Source: Bradyrhizobium barranii subsp. barranii (GTDB lineage Bacteria > Pseudomonadota > Alphaproteobacteria > Rhizobiales > Xanthobacteraceae). Taken from it: a stretch of 64,000 nt of DNA. The position numbers were made by a program, and so were the translations under genes. The notes beneath the pieces were generated by a model. That model did no database searches and was not told the DNA's origin. It saw only the letters and a list, made by a program, of their open reading frames with translations. The stretch spans positions 2,835,501 to 2,899,500 of the forward strand of contig NZ_CP086136.1 of the NCBI RefSeq assembly GCF_017565645.3, given 5' to 3'. The first letter of the stretch is position 1. The number at the start of each line of letters is the position of its first letter. This document shows positions 51,282-60,688 of this stretch, in pieces.

Positions 51282-52545
51282 TCAGCCCATCCGGCGGAAG
51301 ATCACGCTGGCATTCACCCCGCCGAAGCCAAATCCGTTGGAGATGGCGTTGAGCATCGGCATCGGCCGCGCGCTGCCTGCGATGATGTCGATGCCATCAG
51401 CGCCGGGATCTGCGTTTTCGAAATTGCGCGTCGGCGGCGCGACCTGGTCGCGCAAGGCGAGGACGGTGAAGATCGCCTCGAGCCCGCCGGCGGCGCCGAG
51501 CAGATGGCCGGTGGCCGATTTGGTCGCGCTCACCGCGATGTTCCGGTTGCGACCGAACAGCGCGGCGATCGCGCCGAGCTCGCTCTCGTCGCCGGCGGGC
51601 GTCGACGTCGCATGCGCGTTCAGATGCTGCAAATCCGCGGGCGCAAGCTTCGCCTGGCGCAGCGCGATCTCCATCGCACGGCGGGCGCCGTCGCCGTCGG
51701 GCGGGCCCGACGTCATGTGATAGGCGTCGGCCGTCGTGCCGTAGCCCACGATCTCCGCAAACCGGCGAGGCGCCGCGCGCCAGCGCATGCTCCAGCTCCT
51801 CGATCACCAGGATGCCCGCGCCTTCGCCCATGACAAAGCCGTCGCGGTCGCGATCGAACGGGCGCGAGGCGCGCGCGGGCTCGTTGTTGAATCCGCTCGA
51901 CAGCGCGCGGGCCGCGGCAAAGCCGCCGATGCTGACGATATCCATGCAGGCCTCCGCGCCGCCGCAGATCGCGACATCGGCTTCGCCTGCGCGGATCATG
52001 CGTGCGGCATCGCCGATCGCCTGGACGCCGGCGGCACAGGCCGTGACCGGTGTGCCCAGCGCGCCCTTGTAGCCGTATTTGATCGAGACGTGGCCGGCGG
52101 CGAGATTGGCGAGAAATGAGGGAATGGTGAAGGGCGAGAGCCGGCGCGCGCCGCGCTGCTCGGTAATGCGCACCGCCTCCGCCATTGCCGGGAAGCCGCC
52201 GACGCCGGACGCGATGATCGTCGCGGTTCTCTCCAATGCCGCTGCGTCCTGCGGTGTCCATTTGGCCTGCGCGATCGCCTCTGCGGTCGCGAGCAGGGCG
52301 AACAGGATGAAGCGGTCCATCTTGCGCTGGTCTTTTGGCGCGGCGGCTTGCGCGGGATCGAAGCCGCCTTCGGCATCGTCGGCCTTGTCGGGCACGAGAC
52401 CGGCAATACGCGCGGGCAGTGCCTGCGACCATTCCGGCAGAGGGCGCAGCCCGCTCTGGCCGGCGAGCAGCCGGCGCCAGGACAGTTCAACACCGCAGCC
52501 GAGCGGCGACACCGCTCCCATTCCCGTCACGACGATACGACGCAT
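51282..52545 (-). pseudogene. FabF-like beta-ketoacyl synthase, single-base frameshift
   Basis: The gene encodes a KAS-II-like condensing enzyme. It retains the active-site Cys (VTACAAGVQAIGDA), both His sites (NAHATSTPAGDESE and SATKSATGHLLGAAGG) and the C-terminal NAISNGFGFGGVNAS. The frame from MRRIVVTGMGAVSPLG (52545) shifts near 51762-51763: one extra C of a CC pair breaks LARGASPFAEIVGYG. Without it the protein is 420 residues, the family's usual length. It starts 1 bp after an HxlR gene. It may be a real lesion or a sequencing error. No fatty-acid genes lie nearby, so a specialised role is possible. Confidence 0.87.
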
Positions 52546-52546
52546 G

Positions 52547-53062
52547 TCAGTCTCCAGCCGGCGCAACGGCCGGGTTCATGGCTTTGAGCGAGCCGAGCCG
52601 CTTGCGCATCCCGCGGCTGGCGCGGGGACCCGGGACGACGACCGCATTGGCGAGGGTGATCGGGCGCATGTCGGCGGCATCGACCACGATCGGATCGAAC
52701 GGGCGAGCGTCACTCCGATTCGCCAGCACGATGGATTCGCCCCTGGGCGCGAGATGCCTGTTGCCCCAGGCCAGCAGCGCCACGACCACAGGGAAGAAAT
52801 CCCGCGCCTTCCGCGTCAGCACGTATTCGTACCGCGGCGGCCGTTCATGATAGCGGCGGCGGACGAACATGCCGCTCTCGGTGAGATGGGCAAGGCGCCG
52901 CGACAGGATGTTCGGCGCGATGCCGAGGCTTTGCGAGAATTCGTCGAATTTTGTCGCGCCCTGGAAGGCATCCCGCAAGATCAGGATGCTCCACCATTCG
53001 CCGACCGTCTCTACGGCGCGGCCGACCGGGCATTCCAGGATGGAGGGGGATTTCGGCTGCAT
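52547..53062 (-). CDS. HxlR-family winged-helix regulator
   Basis: This 171-residue protein has an N-terminal HxlR domain (PVGRAVETVGEWWSILILRDAFQGATKFDEFSQSLGIAPNILSRRLAHLTESGMFVRRRY) with the Cys11 (LECPV) typical of redox- or thiol-sensitive members. A C-terminal extension of about 60 residues follows. It starts the two-gene unit with a ketoacyl synthase 1 bp downstream, and the dyad at 53084-53098 suggests autoregulation. Confidence 0.93.
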   Translation of the reverse strand: MQPKSPSILECPVGRAVETVGEWWSILILRDAFQGATKFDEFSQSLGIAPNILSRRLAHLTESGMFVRRRYHERPPRYEYVLTRKARDFFPVVVALLAWGNRHLAPRGESIVLANRSDARPFDPIVVDAADMRPITLANAVVVPGPRASRGMRKRLGSLKAMNPAVAPAGD

Positions 53063-53083
53063 GGCTGGAGCGTAGGTCAGTGG

Positions 53084-53098
53084 CTTGCAAAATGCAAG
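53084..53098. promoter_or_regulatory. HxlR-type operator CTTGCA-AAA-TGCAAG
   Basis: A perfect 6-bp dyad with a 3-bp spacer, 22-36 bp upstream of the HxlR ATG. The position fits a repressor blocking RNA polymerase at this operon's promoter. Confidence 0.7.
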
Positions 53099-53195
53099 TT
53101 ACCGGCTGAGCAGCAGCGGGTGTGGACGAGTGTTTGGCGAGAACGCCGTGGTCGGGTTCGTGGTGGGATGTGCGGCAGGGACCTGCGCAAATGTT

Positions 53196-53255
53196 CTCGT
53201 GCCCCGGACGCAGCGCAGCAGCGTTTCACGCTGCGGCGCGTCCGGGACAAGAGAG
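53196..53255. repeat. Dispersed palindromic repeat, family C (copy 2, short)
   Basis: GTGCCCCGGACGCAGCGCAG and GCGCGTCCGGGACAAGAGAG, a short version of the copies at 28656 and 60381. It opens a cluster of three different repeat families that fills this gap. Confidence 0.85.
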
Positions 53256-53280
53256 GGAATGCGCCGCTGCCTGGCTCTCC

Positions 53281-53357
53281 GTCATTGCGAGCGCAGCGAA
53301 GCAATTCAGAGTCTTGCCGTGGTGACGGACTGGATTGCTTCGCTGCGCTCGCAATGA
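53281..53357. repeat. Dispersed palindromic repeat, family D
   Basis: CATTGCGAGCGCAGCGAAGC and its complement GCTTCGCTGCGCTCGCAATG form 20-bp arms around a 33-bp middle: a long perfect hairpin. Confidence 0.85.
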
Positions 53358-53390
53358 TGATGTTGATGCAGCGTGCGCATATCCATCACC

Positions 53391-53499
53391 GTCACCCTGA
53401 GGCGCCGGAGCGTAGCGGAGGCCTCGAAGGGCGGCGGCCCGGCTGCATCCGGGCCGTTCATCCTTCGAGGCTCGCTACGCGAGCGCCTCAGGATGACGG
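53391..53499. repeat. Dispersed palindromic repeat, family E
   Basis: Arms GTCACCCTGAGGCGCC and GCGCCTCAGGATGAC with inner stems GCGTAGCGGAGGCCTCGAAGG and CCTTCGAGGCTCGCTACGC. It ends 41 bp before the 3' end of the polyprenyl synthase gene. Confidence 0.85.
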
Positions 53500-53540
53500 G
53501 GCCAATAGTGGTGCGGAAGCGGAGCGCTAAGCCGTTTCGC

Positions 53541-54548
53541 TCAGTGCGACCGTGCCAGGCAGAACGCCACCACCTGCTCCAGCGCGCTCTTCATCGGCGA
53601 GGACGGGAACAGCGCCAGCGCGTCGACGGCCATGGCGCCGTAGTGCTGGGCGCGGCTGAGCGTATCTTCCAGCGCGCGATGCTTGTTCATCAGGCCGAGG
53701 GCGTGGTCGAGGTCGGTGTCGCCGATCTCGCCGCGCTCCAGCGCGCGGATCCAGAAGGCGCGCTCGGTGTCATTGCCGCGGCGGAAGGCGAGCACGACCG
53801 GCAGCGTGATCTTGCCCTCGCGGAAATCGTCGCCGGTGTTCTTGCCGAGCTTGGCGCTCTTGCCGCCATAGTCGAGCACGTCGTCGACGAGCTGGAAGGC
53901 GATGCCGAGATTCATGCCGACCGAGCGGCACGCGGTCTGTTCCGCCTTCGGGCGGTTGGCGATGACCGGGCCGACCTCGCAGGCGGCGGCAAACAGCTCG
54001 GCGGTCTTGCCGCGGATCACGGCGAGATATTCGTCCTCGGTGGTCGCGGTGTTCTTGGCGGCGGCAAGCTGCATCACCTCGCCCTCGGCGATGGTGGCGG
54101 CGGCCGCGGAGAGGATGTCGAGCGCGCGCAGCGACCCGACCTCCACCATCATGCGGAACGCCTGTCCCAGCAGGAAGTCGCCGACCAGCACGCTCGCCTC
54201 ATTGCCCCAGAGCATGCGCGCCGACAGCTTGCCGCGGCGCATCTCGCTCTCGTCGACCACGTCGTCGTGAAGGAGCGTTGCGGTATGCATGAATTCGACG
54301 GAGGCAGCGAGCTTGATGTGGCCGTCGCCGGTGTAGCCGGCGAGGTTGGCCATGGCGAGCGTCAGCATCGGGCGCAGGCGCTTGCCGCCGGAGGAGATGA
54401 GGTGGTTGGCGACCTCCGGGATCATGGTGACCTCGGAGCCGGTCCGCGACAGGATCGTGGCGTTGACGCGCTCCATGTCACCAGCGACAAGGGCAACCAG
54501 CTGTTCGATCGACGCGCCGGGAGTTTCGAAAGGTACGATGACGGCCAC
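53541..54548 (-). CDS. Polyprenyl (octaprenyl-type) diphosphate synthase
   Basis: This 335-residue trans-polyprenyl synthase makes the ubiquinone side chain or related isoprenoid. It has both Asp-rich motifs (LLHDDVVDESEMRRG and FQLVDDVLDYGG) and GGKRLRPMLTLA. The GTG at 54548 is chosen because GGAG lies six bases upstream and the homologous N-terminus begins there (VAVIVPFETP); longer in-frame starts lack support. It is divergent from a DUF2007 gene; several repeat families lie downstream. Chain length cannot be inferred. Confidence 0.94.
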   Translation of the reverse strand: MAVIVPFETPGASIEQLVALVAGDMERVNATILSRTGSEVTMIPEVANHLISSGGKRLRPMLTLAMANLAGYTGDGHIKLAASVEFMHTATLLHDDVVDESEMRRGKLSARMLWGNEASVLVGDFLLGQAFRMMVEVGSLRALDILSAAAATIAEGEVMQLAAAKNTATTEDEYLAVIRGKTAELFAAACEVGPVIANRPKAEQTACRSVGMNLGIAFQLVDDVLDYGGKSAKLGKNTGDDFREGKITLPVVLAFRRGNDTERAFWIRALERGEIGDTDLDHALGLMNKHRALEDTLSRAQHYGAMAVDALALFPSSPMKSALEQVVAFCLARSH

Positions 54549-54681
54549 GCCGGTCTCCAATATTTGCCCCGGAGGGGCTATTCTGATGCAAATACAATAG
54601 AAACTGGCAGCGGATGCGGCAAGTGCCGCGGAACCATTGACATTTGCCGCTTTAGCCCCTTTCAGGCAGGAGACCTGCGTT

Positions 54682-54909
54682 TTGCGTGAACTGGTTCGGA
54701 CCAACGACATGGTGCTGGTGTCGGCGATCGGCGCGCTGCTCGACGGCGCCAACATCCATCATCTGGTGCTGGACCAGAACATGAGCATTATCGAGGGCTC
54801 GCTGGGTATCCTGCCGCGGCGGATCCTGGTCCATGAGGATGACGCCCAGGAGGCCAGGGAGCTCCTCACCGAGGCCGGCCTCAGCCATGAACTGCGCGGC
54901 GATGATTGA
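54682..54909 (+). CDS. DUF2007 domain protein
   Basis: This 75-residue protein has the DUF2007 core (ELVRTNDMVLVSAIGALLDGANIHHLVLDQNMSIIEGSLGILPRRILVHEDDAQEARELLTEAGL), resembling a PII-like/ACT-type fold. The start is taken as TTG at 54682 with AGGAG ten bases upstream; an ATG at 54709 would truncate the domain. Its stop overlaps the next gene's start (ATG at 54902), so translation is coupled. Function unknown. Confidence 0.88.
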   Translation: MRELVRTNDMVLVSAIGALLDGANIHHLVLDQNMSIIEGSLGILPRRILVHEDDAQEARELLTEAGLSHELRGDD

Positions 54910-55732
54910 CGTCGTCACAGACTTCACCGAGGACGCCTTTCTCGGCGGGCAATTGCGCTTGAAGCAGAAGCGGTCCGGCCACCGCGCCGGGCATGACGCC
55001 ATCCTGCTCGCGGCGGCGACGGAAGCGCGGGCGGGCGACCGCGTCGTCGATCTCGGTGCCGGCATCGGCACCGCCGGGCTGGCGCTTGGCCGGCGCGTCG
55101 CGGGAATCAGCCTCAGCCTGGTCGAGATCGATCCGGAACTGGCGGAACTCGCGCGCGCCAATGCGGCGGCGAATGCGATCGCCGCCGAGACGATCGTGCT
55201 CGACGTTACGGCCGACGCACAGGCGTTTGCGGCTAATGGCCTCGCGCCCGACAGCGTCGACGTGGTGCTGATGAACCCGCCCTTCAACGATCCCGCCCGC
55301 CATCGCGGTTCGCCCGATCAGGCGCGCCGCACCGCGCATGTTGCGAGGGAGGAGACGCTGAATGCATGGGTGCATGCGGCGCGGCGCATCCTCCGATCGG
55401 ACGGCGCGCTGACCCTGATCTGGCGCGCCGATGGGATCGCGGAGGTTTTGACTGCGCTGTCACGCGGTTTTGGAAGCCTGTCGATCCTGCCGGTTCACGG
55501 CGAGGCGGGACGGCCCGCGATCCGCGTGCTGGTGCGCGCCGTCAAAGGCGGCCGGGCTCCGACGCGACTGCTGCCGGGCCTCATGCTCAACGACGAGTCA
55601 GGCGTGCCTAAAAATCAGGTGACGGAGATTCTGGAGGGGAGGGCGCTCTTGCCGCTGGCGGAGCCGCGACGACTTACTGCGGAAGCGATTCCGACTGCTG
55701 CTCTTGCGGGGTCGTCAGGCGGATCGCCATGA
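54902..55732 (+). CDS. TrmN6-like tRNA (adenine-N6) methyltransferase
   Basis: This 276-residue class-I SAM methyltransferase has the SAM motif DRVVDLGAGIGTAGLALGRRV and the N6-adenine catalytic motif NPPF in VVLMNPPFNDPAR. It is related to TrmN6/YfiC, which modifies A37 of tRNA1(Val). It has a long C-terminal tail. It overlaps the DUF2007 stop by 8 bp, so the two form an operon. A 32-codon minus-strand gene overlaps its last 59 bp. Confidence 0.9.
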   Translation: MIDVVTDFTEDAFLGGQLRLKQKRSGHRAGHDAILLAAATEARAGDRVVDLGAGIGTAGLALGRRVAGISLSLVEIDPELAELARANAAANAIAAETIVLDVTADAQAFAANGLAPDSVDVVLMNPPFNDPARHRGSPDQARRTAHVAREETLNAWVHAARRILRSDGALTLIWRADGIAEVLTALSRGFGSLSILPVHGEAGRPAIRVLVRAVKGGRAPTRLLPGLMLNDESGVPKNQVTEILEGRALLPLAEPRRLTAEAIPTAALAGSSGGSP

Positions 55733-55772
55733 ACAGCGCACCGACCAGCAGCAACAGCAGATAGATTTTCAT
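55674..55772 (-). CDS. 32-residue single-helix membrane peptide
   Basis: The minus strand from the ATG at 55772 reads MKIYLLLLLVGALFMAIRLT followed by TPQEQQSESLPQ, one membrane helix and an acidic/Gln-rich tail. GCGGAGA precedes the ATG at the right distance. It overlaps the 3' end of the methyltransferase gene on the other strand by 59 bp. No known function; ordinary ORF-length cutoffs would miss it. Confidence 0.65.
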   Translation of the reverse strand: MKIYLLLLLVGALFMAIRLTTPQEQQSESLPQ

Positions 55773-55883
55773 GGTGTTCTCCGCTGCCTCATTGCAGCTT
55801 CCCAACGGGGAATCTGCAAAACACGTTCCGGGCACTTCCAATGACAGTCGCGTGATAAGAAATGGTTAAGCAGAGGTAACGGC

Positions 55884-56792
55884 ATGGCCGAACAATTGAA
55901 CGATCGTGAGGGTTCCGGCCTGGCCGACAAACTCATGCAATATCTGCCGGCGCGCTTCCGTCCCGGCACGGCGGTGGTGCCGGTGGTGCGGCTGTCCGGT
56001 GTGATCGGTGCGGTGACGCCGCTGCGGCCGGGGATGACGCTTGCGGGCGTCGCGCGGGTGCTGGAGCGGGCGTTTTCGTACCGGAACGCCAAGGCGGTGG
56101 CGCTGGTGATCAATTCGCCCGGCGGCTCGCCGGTGCAGTCGCGCCAGATCTATCTGCGCATCAAGCAGCTCGCCGCAGAGAAGAAGCTGCCCGTGCTGGT
56201 GTTCGTCGAGGACGTCGCGGCGTCCGGCGGCTACATGATCGCCTGCGCCGGCGACGAGATCATCTGCGATCCGTCCTCCATCCTCGGCTCGATCGGCGTG
56301 GTCGGCGGCAGCTTTGGTTTCCAGGAGGCGATCAAGCGGCTCGGCATCGAGCGGCGGCTCTACACGGCCGGCGCGCACAAGGCGATGCTCGATCCGTTCC
56401 TCCCGGAAAACCCCGACGACGTGGCGAGGCTGAAGGCGCTCCAGCGCGAGATCCACCAGATCTTCATCGCGCTGGTGAAGGAGAGCCGCGGCGCGCGGCT
56501 GAAAGGCGCCGACGACACCCTGTTCACCGGCGAATACTGGGCCGGCGAGAGTTCGATCGCGCTGGGGCTCGCCGACGGCATCGGCGATCTCCGCTCAACT
56601 CTTCGTGCCCGCTATGGCGAGAAGGTTCTCACCCCTGTGATTGCCCAGCCGACTGGTCTGCTCTCAGGCCTCCTGGGGCGGAAATCGCCCGGTGCGGGCC
56701 AACTTTCGGCCATGGAAACAATGGCCGGCCTGCCGGACGAGCTGATCTCGGCGGTCGAGACGCGGGCGATTTGGGCGAAATTCGGGTTCTAG
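55884..56792 (+). CDS. S49-family (SppA/SohB-like) signal-peptide peptidase
   Basis: This 302-residue serine peptidase has the strand VALVINSPGGSPVQSRQIYLRIK and the catalytic Ser region VFVEDVAASGGYMIACAGDEI; SppA-type enzymes use a Ser-Lys dyad. SILGSIGVVGGSFGF follows. Single-domain length suggests the SohB/short SppA type. No N-terminal membrane helix is obvious. Degradation of signal peptides or membrane fragments is the family role. Confidence 0.93.
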   Translation: MAEQLNDREGSGLADKLMQYLPARFRPGTAVVPVVRLSGVIGAVTPLRPGMTLAGVARVLERAFSYRNAKAVALVINSPGGSPVQSRQIYLRIKQLAAEKKLPVLVFVEDVAASGGYMIACAGDEIICDPSSILGSIGVVGGSFGFQEAIKRLGIERRLYTAGAHKAMLDPFLPENPDDVARLKALQREIHQIFIALVKESRGARLKGADDTLFTGEYWAGESSIALGLADGIGDLRSTLRARYGEKVLTPVIAQPTGLLSGLLGRKSPGAGQLSAMETMAGLPDELISAVETRAIWAKFGF

Positions 56793-56896
56793 GCGACACC
56801 CTCCCGCGCCATTTGGTCCGAGCCGAGCCAATTGCGGCGCGGCCCGGTCTGCGCAAGAATGTCTGTGGGGGCTGAGCACTAGACAAGGATCGACCG

Positions 56897-57088
56897 ATGC
56901 CGCCGTTTGTCGCTTTCGCGGGCGTCCTGGGCGGGCTTGCCGTGGTCCGCTGGGCCTACAAGACCGCTGTCCGGATCAACCATGAGCTGGAGGAGATGCG
57001 CCTGTCGCGCGTCGCTGAAGCCGCCCATGCCGGGGATATTCAGAAGCTGAAACGTGACCCCGTGACCGGAGCGTATCGGCCCGGCTAG
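56897..57088 (+). CDS. Small conserved-type protein with N-terminal helix
   Basis: The 63-residue protein MPPFVAFAGVLGGLAVVRWAYKT... begins with a membrane helix, continues VRINHELEEMRLSRVAEAAHAGDIQKLKRDPVTGAYRPG, and has good coding pattern. It lies 104 bp after the S49 gene. I recognise the general type (short membrane-anchored protein with a DPxTGxYRP tail) but know no function. Confidence 0.75.
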   Translation: MPPFVAFAGVLGGLAVVRWAYKTAVRINHELEEMRLSRVAEAAHAGDIQKLKRDPVTGAYRPG

Positions 57089-57102
57089 GTAGCGCCACTC
57101 GC

Positions 57103-57225
57103 GTCATGCCCGGGCTTGTCCCGGGCATCCACGTTCTTCGTACCGCGACCAAGGTCGTGGATGGCCGGGACATAGGCGAGCGGAAGCGACGCCGTCCCTC
57201 GGACGGCTATGCCCGGCCATGACGG
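57103..57225. repeat. Dispersed palindromic repeat, family F
   Basis: GTCATGCCCGGGCTTGTCCC at the left and GGCTATGCCCGGCCATGAC at the right form the arms; inner stems include CCCGGGC-TTGT-CCCGGGC and GTCCCTCGGACGGC. Positions of the arms are complementary over about 15 bp. Confidence 0.8.
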
Positions 57226-57327
57226 AGCACAGGGCCGTTTTCCAGGCCCCCTTTGCCTTGATTCCCATCCCCGCCGTCGATACGGTCCCGCGCGATTCAA
57301 AACCCCCCGCGAGAGCCTGATCTGACG

Positions 57328-58275
57328 ATGGACGCCTCATTGCCCGCCCATATGCGCCCGGAACGCTCGTTCCAGGGCTTTATCCTCGCGCTCCAGCGGT
57401 TCTGGGCCGAGCAGGGCTGCGTGATCCTGCAGCCCTACGACATGGAGATGGGCGCAGGCACCTTCCATCCAGCGACCACGCTGCGCGCGCTCGGGCCAAA
57501 GCCGTGGAACGCCGCCTATGTGCAGCCCTCGCGCCGGCCCAAGGATGGCCGCTACGGCGAGAACCCGAACCGGATGCAGCACTACTACCAGTTCCAGGTG
57601 ATCATGAAGCCGTCGCCGCCGAACCTTCAGGAGCTGTACCTGAAGTCGCTCGCCGCGATCGGCATCGATTCCGCCGTGCACGACATCCGCTTCGTCGAGG
57701 ACGATTGGGAGAGCCCGACGCTGGGTGCCTGGGGCTTGGGGTGGGAGTGCTGGTGCGACGGCATGGAAGTCAGCCAGTTCACCTATTTTCAACAGGTCGC
57801 CGGCTTCGAATGCGCGCCTGTTGCCGGCGAGCTCACCTACGGGCTCGAGCGCCTCGCGATGTATGTGCAGGGCGTCGACCGCGTCTACGACCTCAACTTC
57901 AACGGCCGCGAGGGCGACGCCAAGGTGACCTATGGCGACGTGTTCCTGCAGGCCGAGCGTGAATATTCGAAGCACAATTTCGAAGTCGCCGACACCGCGA
58001 TGCTGTTCGAGCAGTTCAAGATGGCGGAAGCCGCGTGCCGGAAGTACCTCGACGCCGGCTGGCAAAAGAACTCAGAGTCCGGCAAGCGCGAGGCGCACCT
58101 GATGGCGCTGCCGGCCTACGATCAGTGCATCAAGGCGAGCCACGTCTTCAACCTGCTCGATGCGCGCGGCGTGATCTCCGTGACCGAGCGGCAGAGCTAC
58201 ATTCTTCGCGTGCGCGAGCTGGCCAAGGCCTGCGGCGAGGCCTGGATCCATACTGAAGCGGGCGGAGCGGCCTGA
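57328..58275 (+). CDS. glyQ: Glycyl-tRNA synthetase alpha subunit
   Basis: This 315-residue catalytic subunit of the tetrameric bacterial glycyl-tRNA synthetase has [76 protein letters not shown] and [14 protein letters not shown]. The last base of its stop is the first of the glyS start (TGATG), so translation is coupled and the two subunits are stoichiometric. Confidence 0.98.
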   Translation: MDASLPAHMRPERSFQGFILALQRFWAEQGCVILQPYDMEMGAGTFHPATTLRALGPKPWNAAYVQPSRRPKDGRYGENPNRMQHYYQFQVIMKPSPPNLQELYLKSLAAIGIDSAVHDIRFVEDDWESPTLGAWGLGWECWCDGMEVSQFTYFQQVAGFECAPVAGELTYGLERLAMYVQGVDRVYDLNFNGREGDAKVTYGDVFLQAEREYSKHNFEVADTAMLFEQFKMAEAACRKYLDAGWQKNSESGKREAHLMALPAYDQCIKASHVFNLLDARGVISVTERQSYILRVRELAKACGEAWIHTEAGGAA

Positions 58276-60374
58276 TGCCCGATCTTTTGCTTGAACTGTT
58301 CTCGGAAGAAATCCCCGCGCGCATGCAGGCCAAGGCGGCCGACGATCTGCGCCGCATGGTCACCGACAAGCTCGTCGCCGAGGGCCTCGTCTACGAGGGT
58401 GCGAAAGCGTTCGCGACGCCGCGCCGCCTTGCACTGACCGTGCACGGCATCCCCGCGCGCCAGCCCGACCTGAAGACCGAACGCCGCGGTCCGAAAATGG
58501 GTGCGCCCGATGCGGCCGTGCAGGGTTTTCTGAAGGCGACGGGTTTGAATTCGCTTGACGAAGCCAAGATCCAGCGCGACCCGAAGGGCGACTTCTACAT
58601 CGCGCTGATCGAAAAGCCCGGCCGCGACGCGATCGACGTGCTCGCCGAGATTCTGCCGGTCATCATCCGCACTTTCCCCTGGCCGAAATCGATGCGCTGG
58701 GGCGCGCGCTCCGGCAAGCCCGGCTCGCTGAGCTGGGTGCGGCCGCTGCACGCGATCACCGCGACCTTCGGGCCCGAGACGGAAGAGCCCGATGTCGTCA
58801 AATTCTCGGTCGACGGCATCGAGACAGGCCAGACCACCTACGGCCATCGCTTCATGGCGCCGGCGGCGATCAACGTGCGCCGCTTCGAGGACTATGAAGC
58901 GAAGCTGAAGGCTGCAAAAGTCATCCTCGATCCGCAGGCGCGCAAGGACATCATCTTCGCCGATGCCAAGGAGCTGACGTTCGCGCAAGGATTTGAACTG
59001 GTCGAGGATCAGGTGCTGCTCGACGAGGTTTCGGGCCTCGTCGAATGGCCTGTCGTCATGATGGGATCGTTCGAGCCGGAATATCTCGCGATCCCGGAAG
59101 AGGTGATCCGCGCCACCATCCGCAACAACCAGAAGTGCTTTGTCGTCAGGGATTCCAAGACGGGCAAGCTGACCAACAAGTTCGTCCTCACCGCCAATAT
59201 CGAGGCGCCCGACGGCGGCAAGACCATCGTCGCCGGCAACGAACGCGTGATTCGTCCGCGCCTGTCGGATGCGAAGTTTTTCTACGAGACCGATCTCAAG
59301 ACGAAGCTCGAAGACCGGCTGCCGAAGTTCGAGCAGATCGTGTTCCACGAGAAGCTTGGGACGCAGGCGGAGCGCATCAAGCGTATTGAGCGCCTCGCCG
59401 CCGAGATCGCGCCGCTCGTCGGCGCCGATGTCGCCAAGGCAACGCGCGCCGCGCATCTCGCCAAGGCGGACTTGCTGACGGAAGTCGTTGGCGAATTCCC
59501 GGAAGTGCAGGGCTTGATGGGCAAGTACTATGCACTGGCCCAGGGCGAGGATGCTTCCGTCGCGGCAGCGTGCGAGGAGCACTACAAGCCGCAGGGGCCT
59601 ACCGATCGCGTGCCGACCGATCCGGTCAGCGTCGCGGTCGCGCTTGCCGACAAGGTCGACACGCTCGTCGGCTTCTGGGCGATCGACGAGAAGCCGACCG
59701 GCAGCAAGGACCCGTATGCGCTGCGGCGTGCGGCGCTGGGCGTGATCAGGCTGATCGCTGAGAACAACCTGCGTCTGTCGCTGAGGAAAGTGGCGGCATC
59801 TGCACTCGCCGGCTTGTCGGTGAAGTCGGCCGATGCGGAGAAGCTTCCAAGCGATCTGCTCGCCTTCTTCGCCGATCGCCTGAAGGTCCAGCTGCGCGAG
59901 CAGGGCGCGCGTCACGATCTCGTCGACGCGGTGTTCGCGCTTGGCGGCCAGGACGATCTCCTGATGATCGTTCGCCGCGTCGAGGCGCTCGGCAAGTTCC
60001 TCGAGAGCGATGACGGCAAGAACCTGCTCGCCGGCATCAAACGTGCGAGCAACATCCTCGGCATCGAGGAGAAGAAGGACAAGCGCAGCTTCGACGGTGC
60101 GCCCGATGCTGCGCTCTACGGCCTCGCTGAGGAGAAGGCGCTGGCGAAGGCGATCGGCGAGGTGCAGGCGGAAGCAAGCGCTGCCGTCGCCAGGGAAGAC
60201 TTTGCCGCCGCGATGAGCGCGATGGCAAAGCTGCGTCCGCCGGTCGATGCGTTCTTCGAGAAGGTTCGCGTCAACGACGACGATCCGAAGGTGCGTGAGA
60301 ACAGGCTGAAGCTGCTCAACGAGATCCGCAGCGCCACGCGTGCGGTCGCGGATTTCTCGAAGATCCAGGATTGA
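58275..60374 (+). CDS. glyS: Glycyl-tRNA synthetase beta subunit
   Basis: This 699-residue tRNA-recognition subunit opens [25 protein letters not shown]. It has the family blocks [45 protein letters not shown] and a C-terminal anticodon-binding helical domain with [22 protein letters not shown]. It overlaps glyQ by one base. A repeat and then a minus-strand terminator follow. Confidence 0.98.
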   Translation: MPDLLLELFSEEIPARMQAKAADDLRRMVTDKLVAEGLVYEGAKAFATPRRLALTVHGIPARQPDLKTERRGPKMGAPDAAVQGFLKATGLNSLDEAKIQRDPKGDFYIALIEKPGRDAIDVLAEILPVIIRTFPWPKSMRWGARSGKPGSLSWVRPLHAITATFGPETEEPDVVKFSVDGIETGQTTYGHRFMAPAAINVRRFEDYEAKLKAAKVILDPQARKDIIFADAKELTFAQGFELVEDQVLLDEVSGLVEWPVVMMGSFEPEYLAIPEEVIRATIRNNQKCFVVRDSKTGKLTNKFVLTANIEAPDGGKTIVAGNERVIRPRLSDAKFFYETDLKTKLEDRLPKFEQIVFHEKLGTQAERIKRIERLAAEIAPLVGADVAKATRAAHLAKADLLTEVVGEFPEVQGLMGKYYALAQGEDASVAAACEEHYKPQGPTDRVPTDPVSVAVALADKVDTLVGFWAIDEKPTGSKDPYALRRAALGVIRLIAENNLRLSLRKVAASALAGLSVKSADAEKLPSDLLAFFADRLKVQLREQGARHDLVDAVFALGGQDDLLMIVRRVEALGKFLESDDGKNLLAGIKRASNILGIEEKKDKRSFDGAPDAALYGLAEEKALAKAIGEVQAEASAAVAREDFAAAMSAMAKLRPPVDAFFEKVRVNDDDPKVRENRLKLLNEIRSATRAVADFSKIQD

Positions 60375-60380
60375 GTTGGT

Positions 60381-60503
60381 CTCGTCTCCCGGACGCAGCG
60401 CAGCGCTGCTTCAGCGGTGCGCTGCAGAGCCGGGGCCCATGTTAACCTCGTGCTCGTGCCTCCTGGGTCCCGGGTCGCGCTGCGCTTGCTCGGGACATGA
60501 GAG
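60381..60503. repeat. Dispersed palindromic repeat, family C (copy 3)
   Basis: Opens CTCCCGGACGCAGCGCAGCG and closes CTTGCTCGGGACATGAGAG, with CAGAGCCGGGGCCCA and TGGGTCCCGGG inside, as at 28656-28790. It fills most of the 314-bp gap after glyS; no gene was seen there. Confidence 0.85.
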
Positions 60504-60521
60504 CGTGCACAGACGACGCCC

Positions 60522-60560
60522 AAAAAAGCCCCGCCCGGCGGGGGGAGAACCGGGCGGGGC
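60522..60560 (-). terminator. Intrinsic terminator of the DUF1236 gene
   Basis: On the minus strand GCCCCGCCCGG (60550-60560) and CCGGGCGGGGC (60528-60538) form an 11-pair stem with an 11-nt loop, followed by six T (plus-strand A run 60522-60527). Confidence 0.8.
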
Positions 60561-60688
60561 CTGATGTCCGTACTACGCGATGCGCGCCAGCCTGATTGAA
60601 GTGACACGCCGGACATCGAGTTGATCGGAAGCGTTTTCGAGCGAAGTGGATACCGGTTCGCGTGAAGAAAACGCGTTCGGACGAGAAT

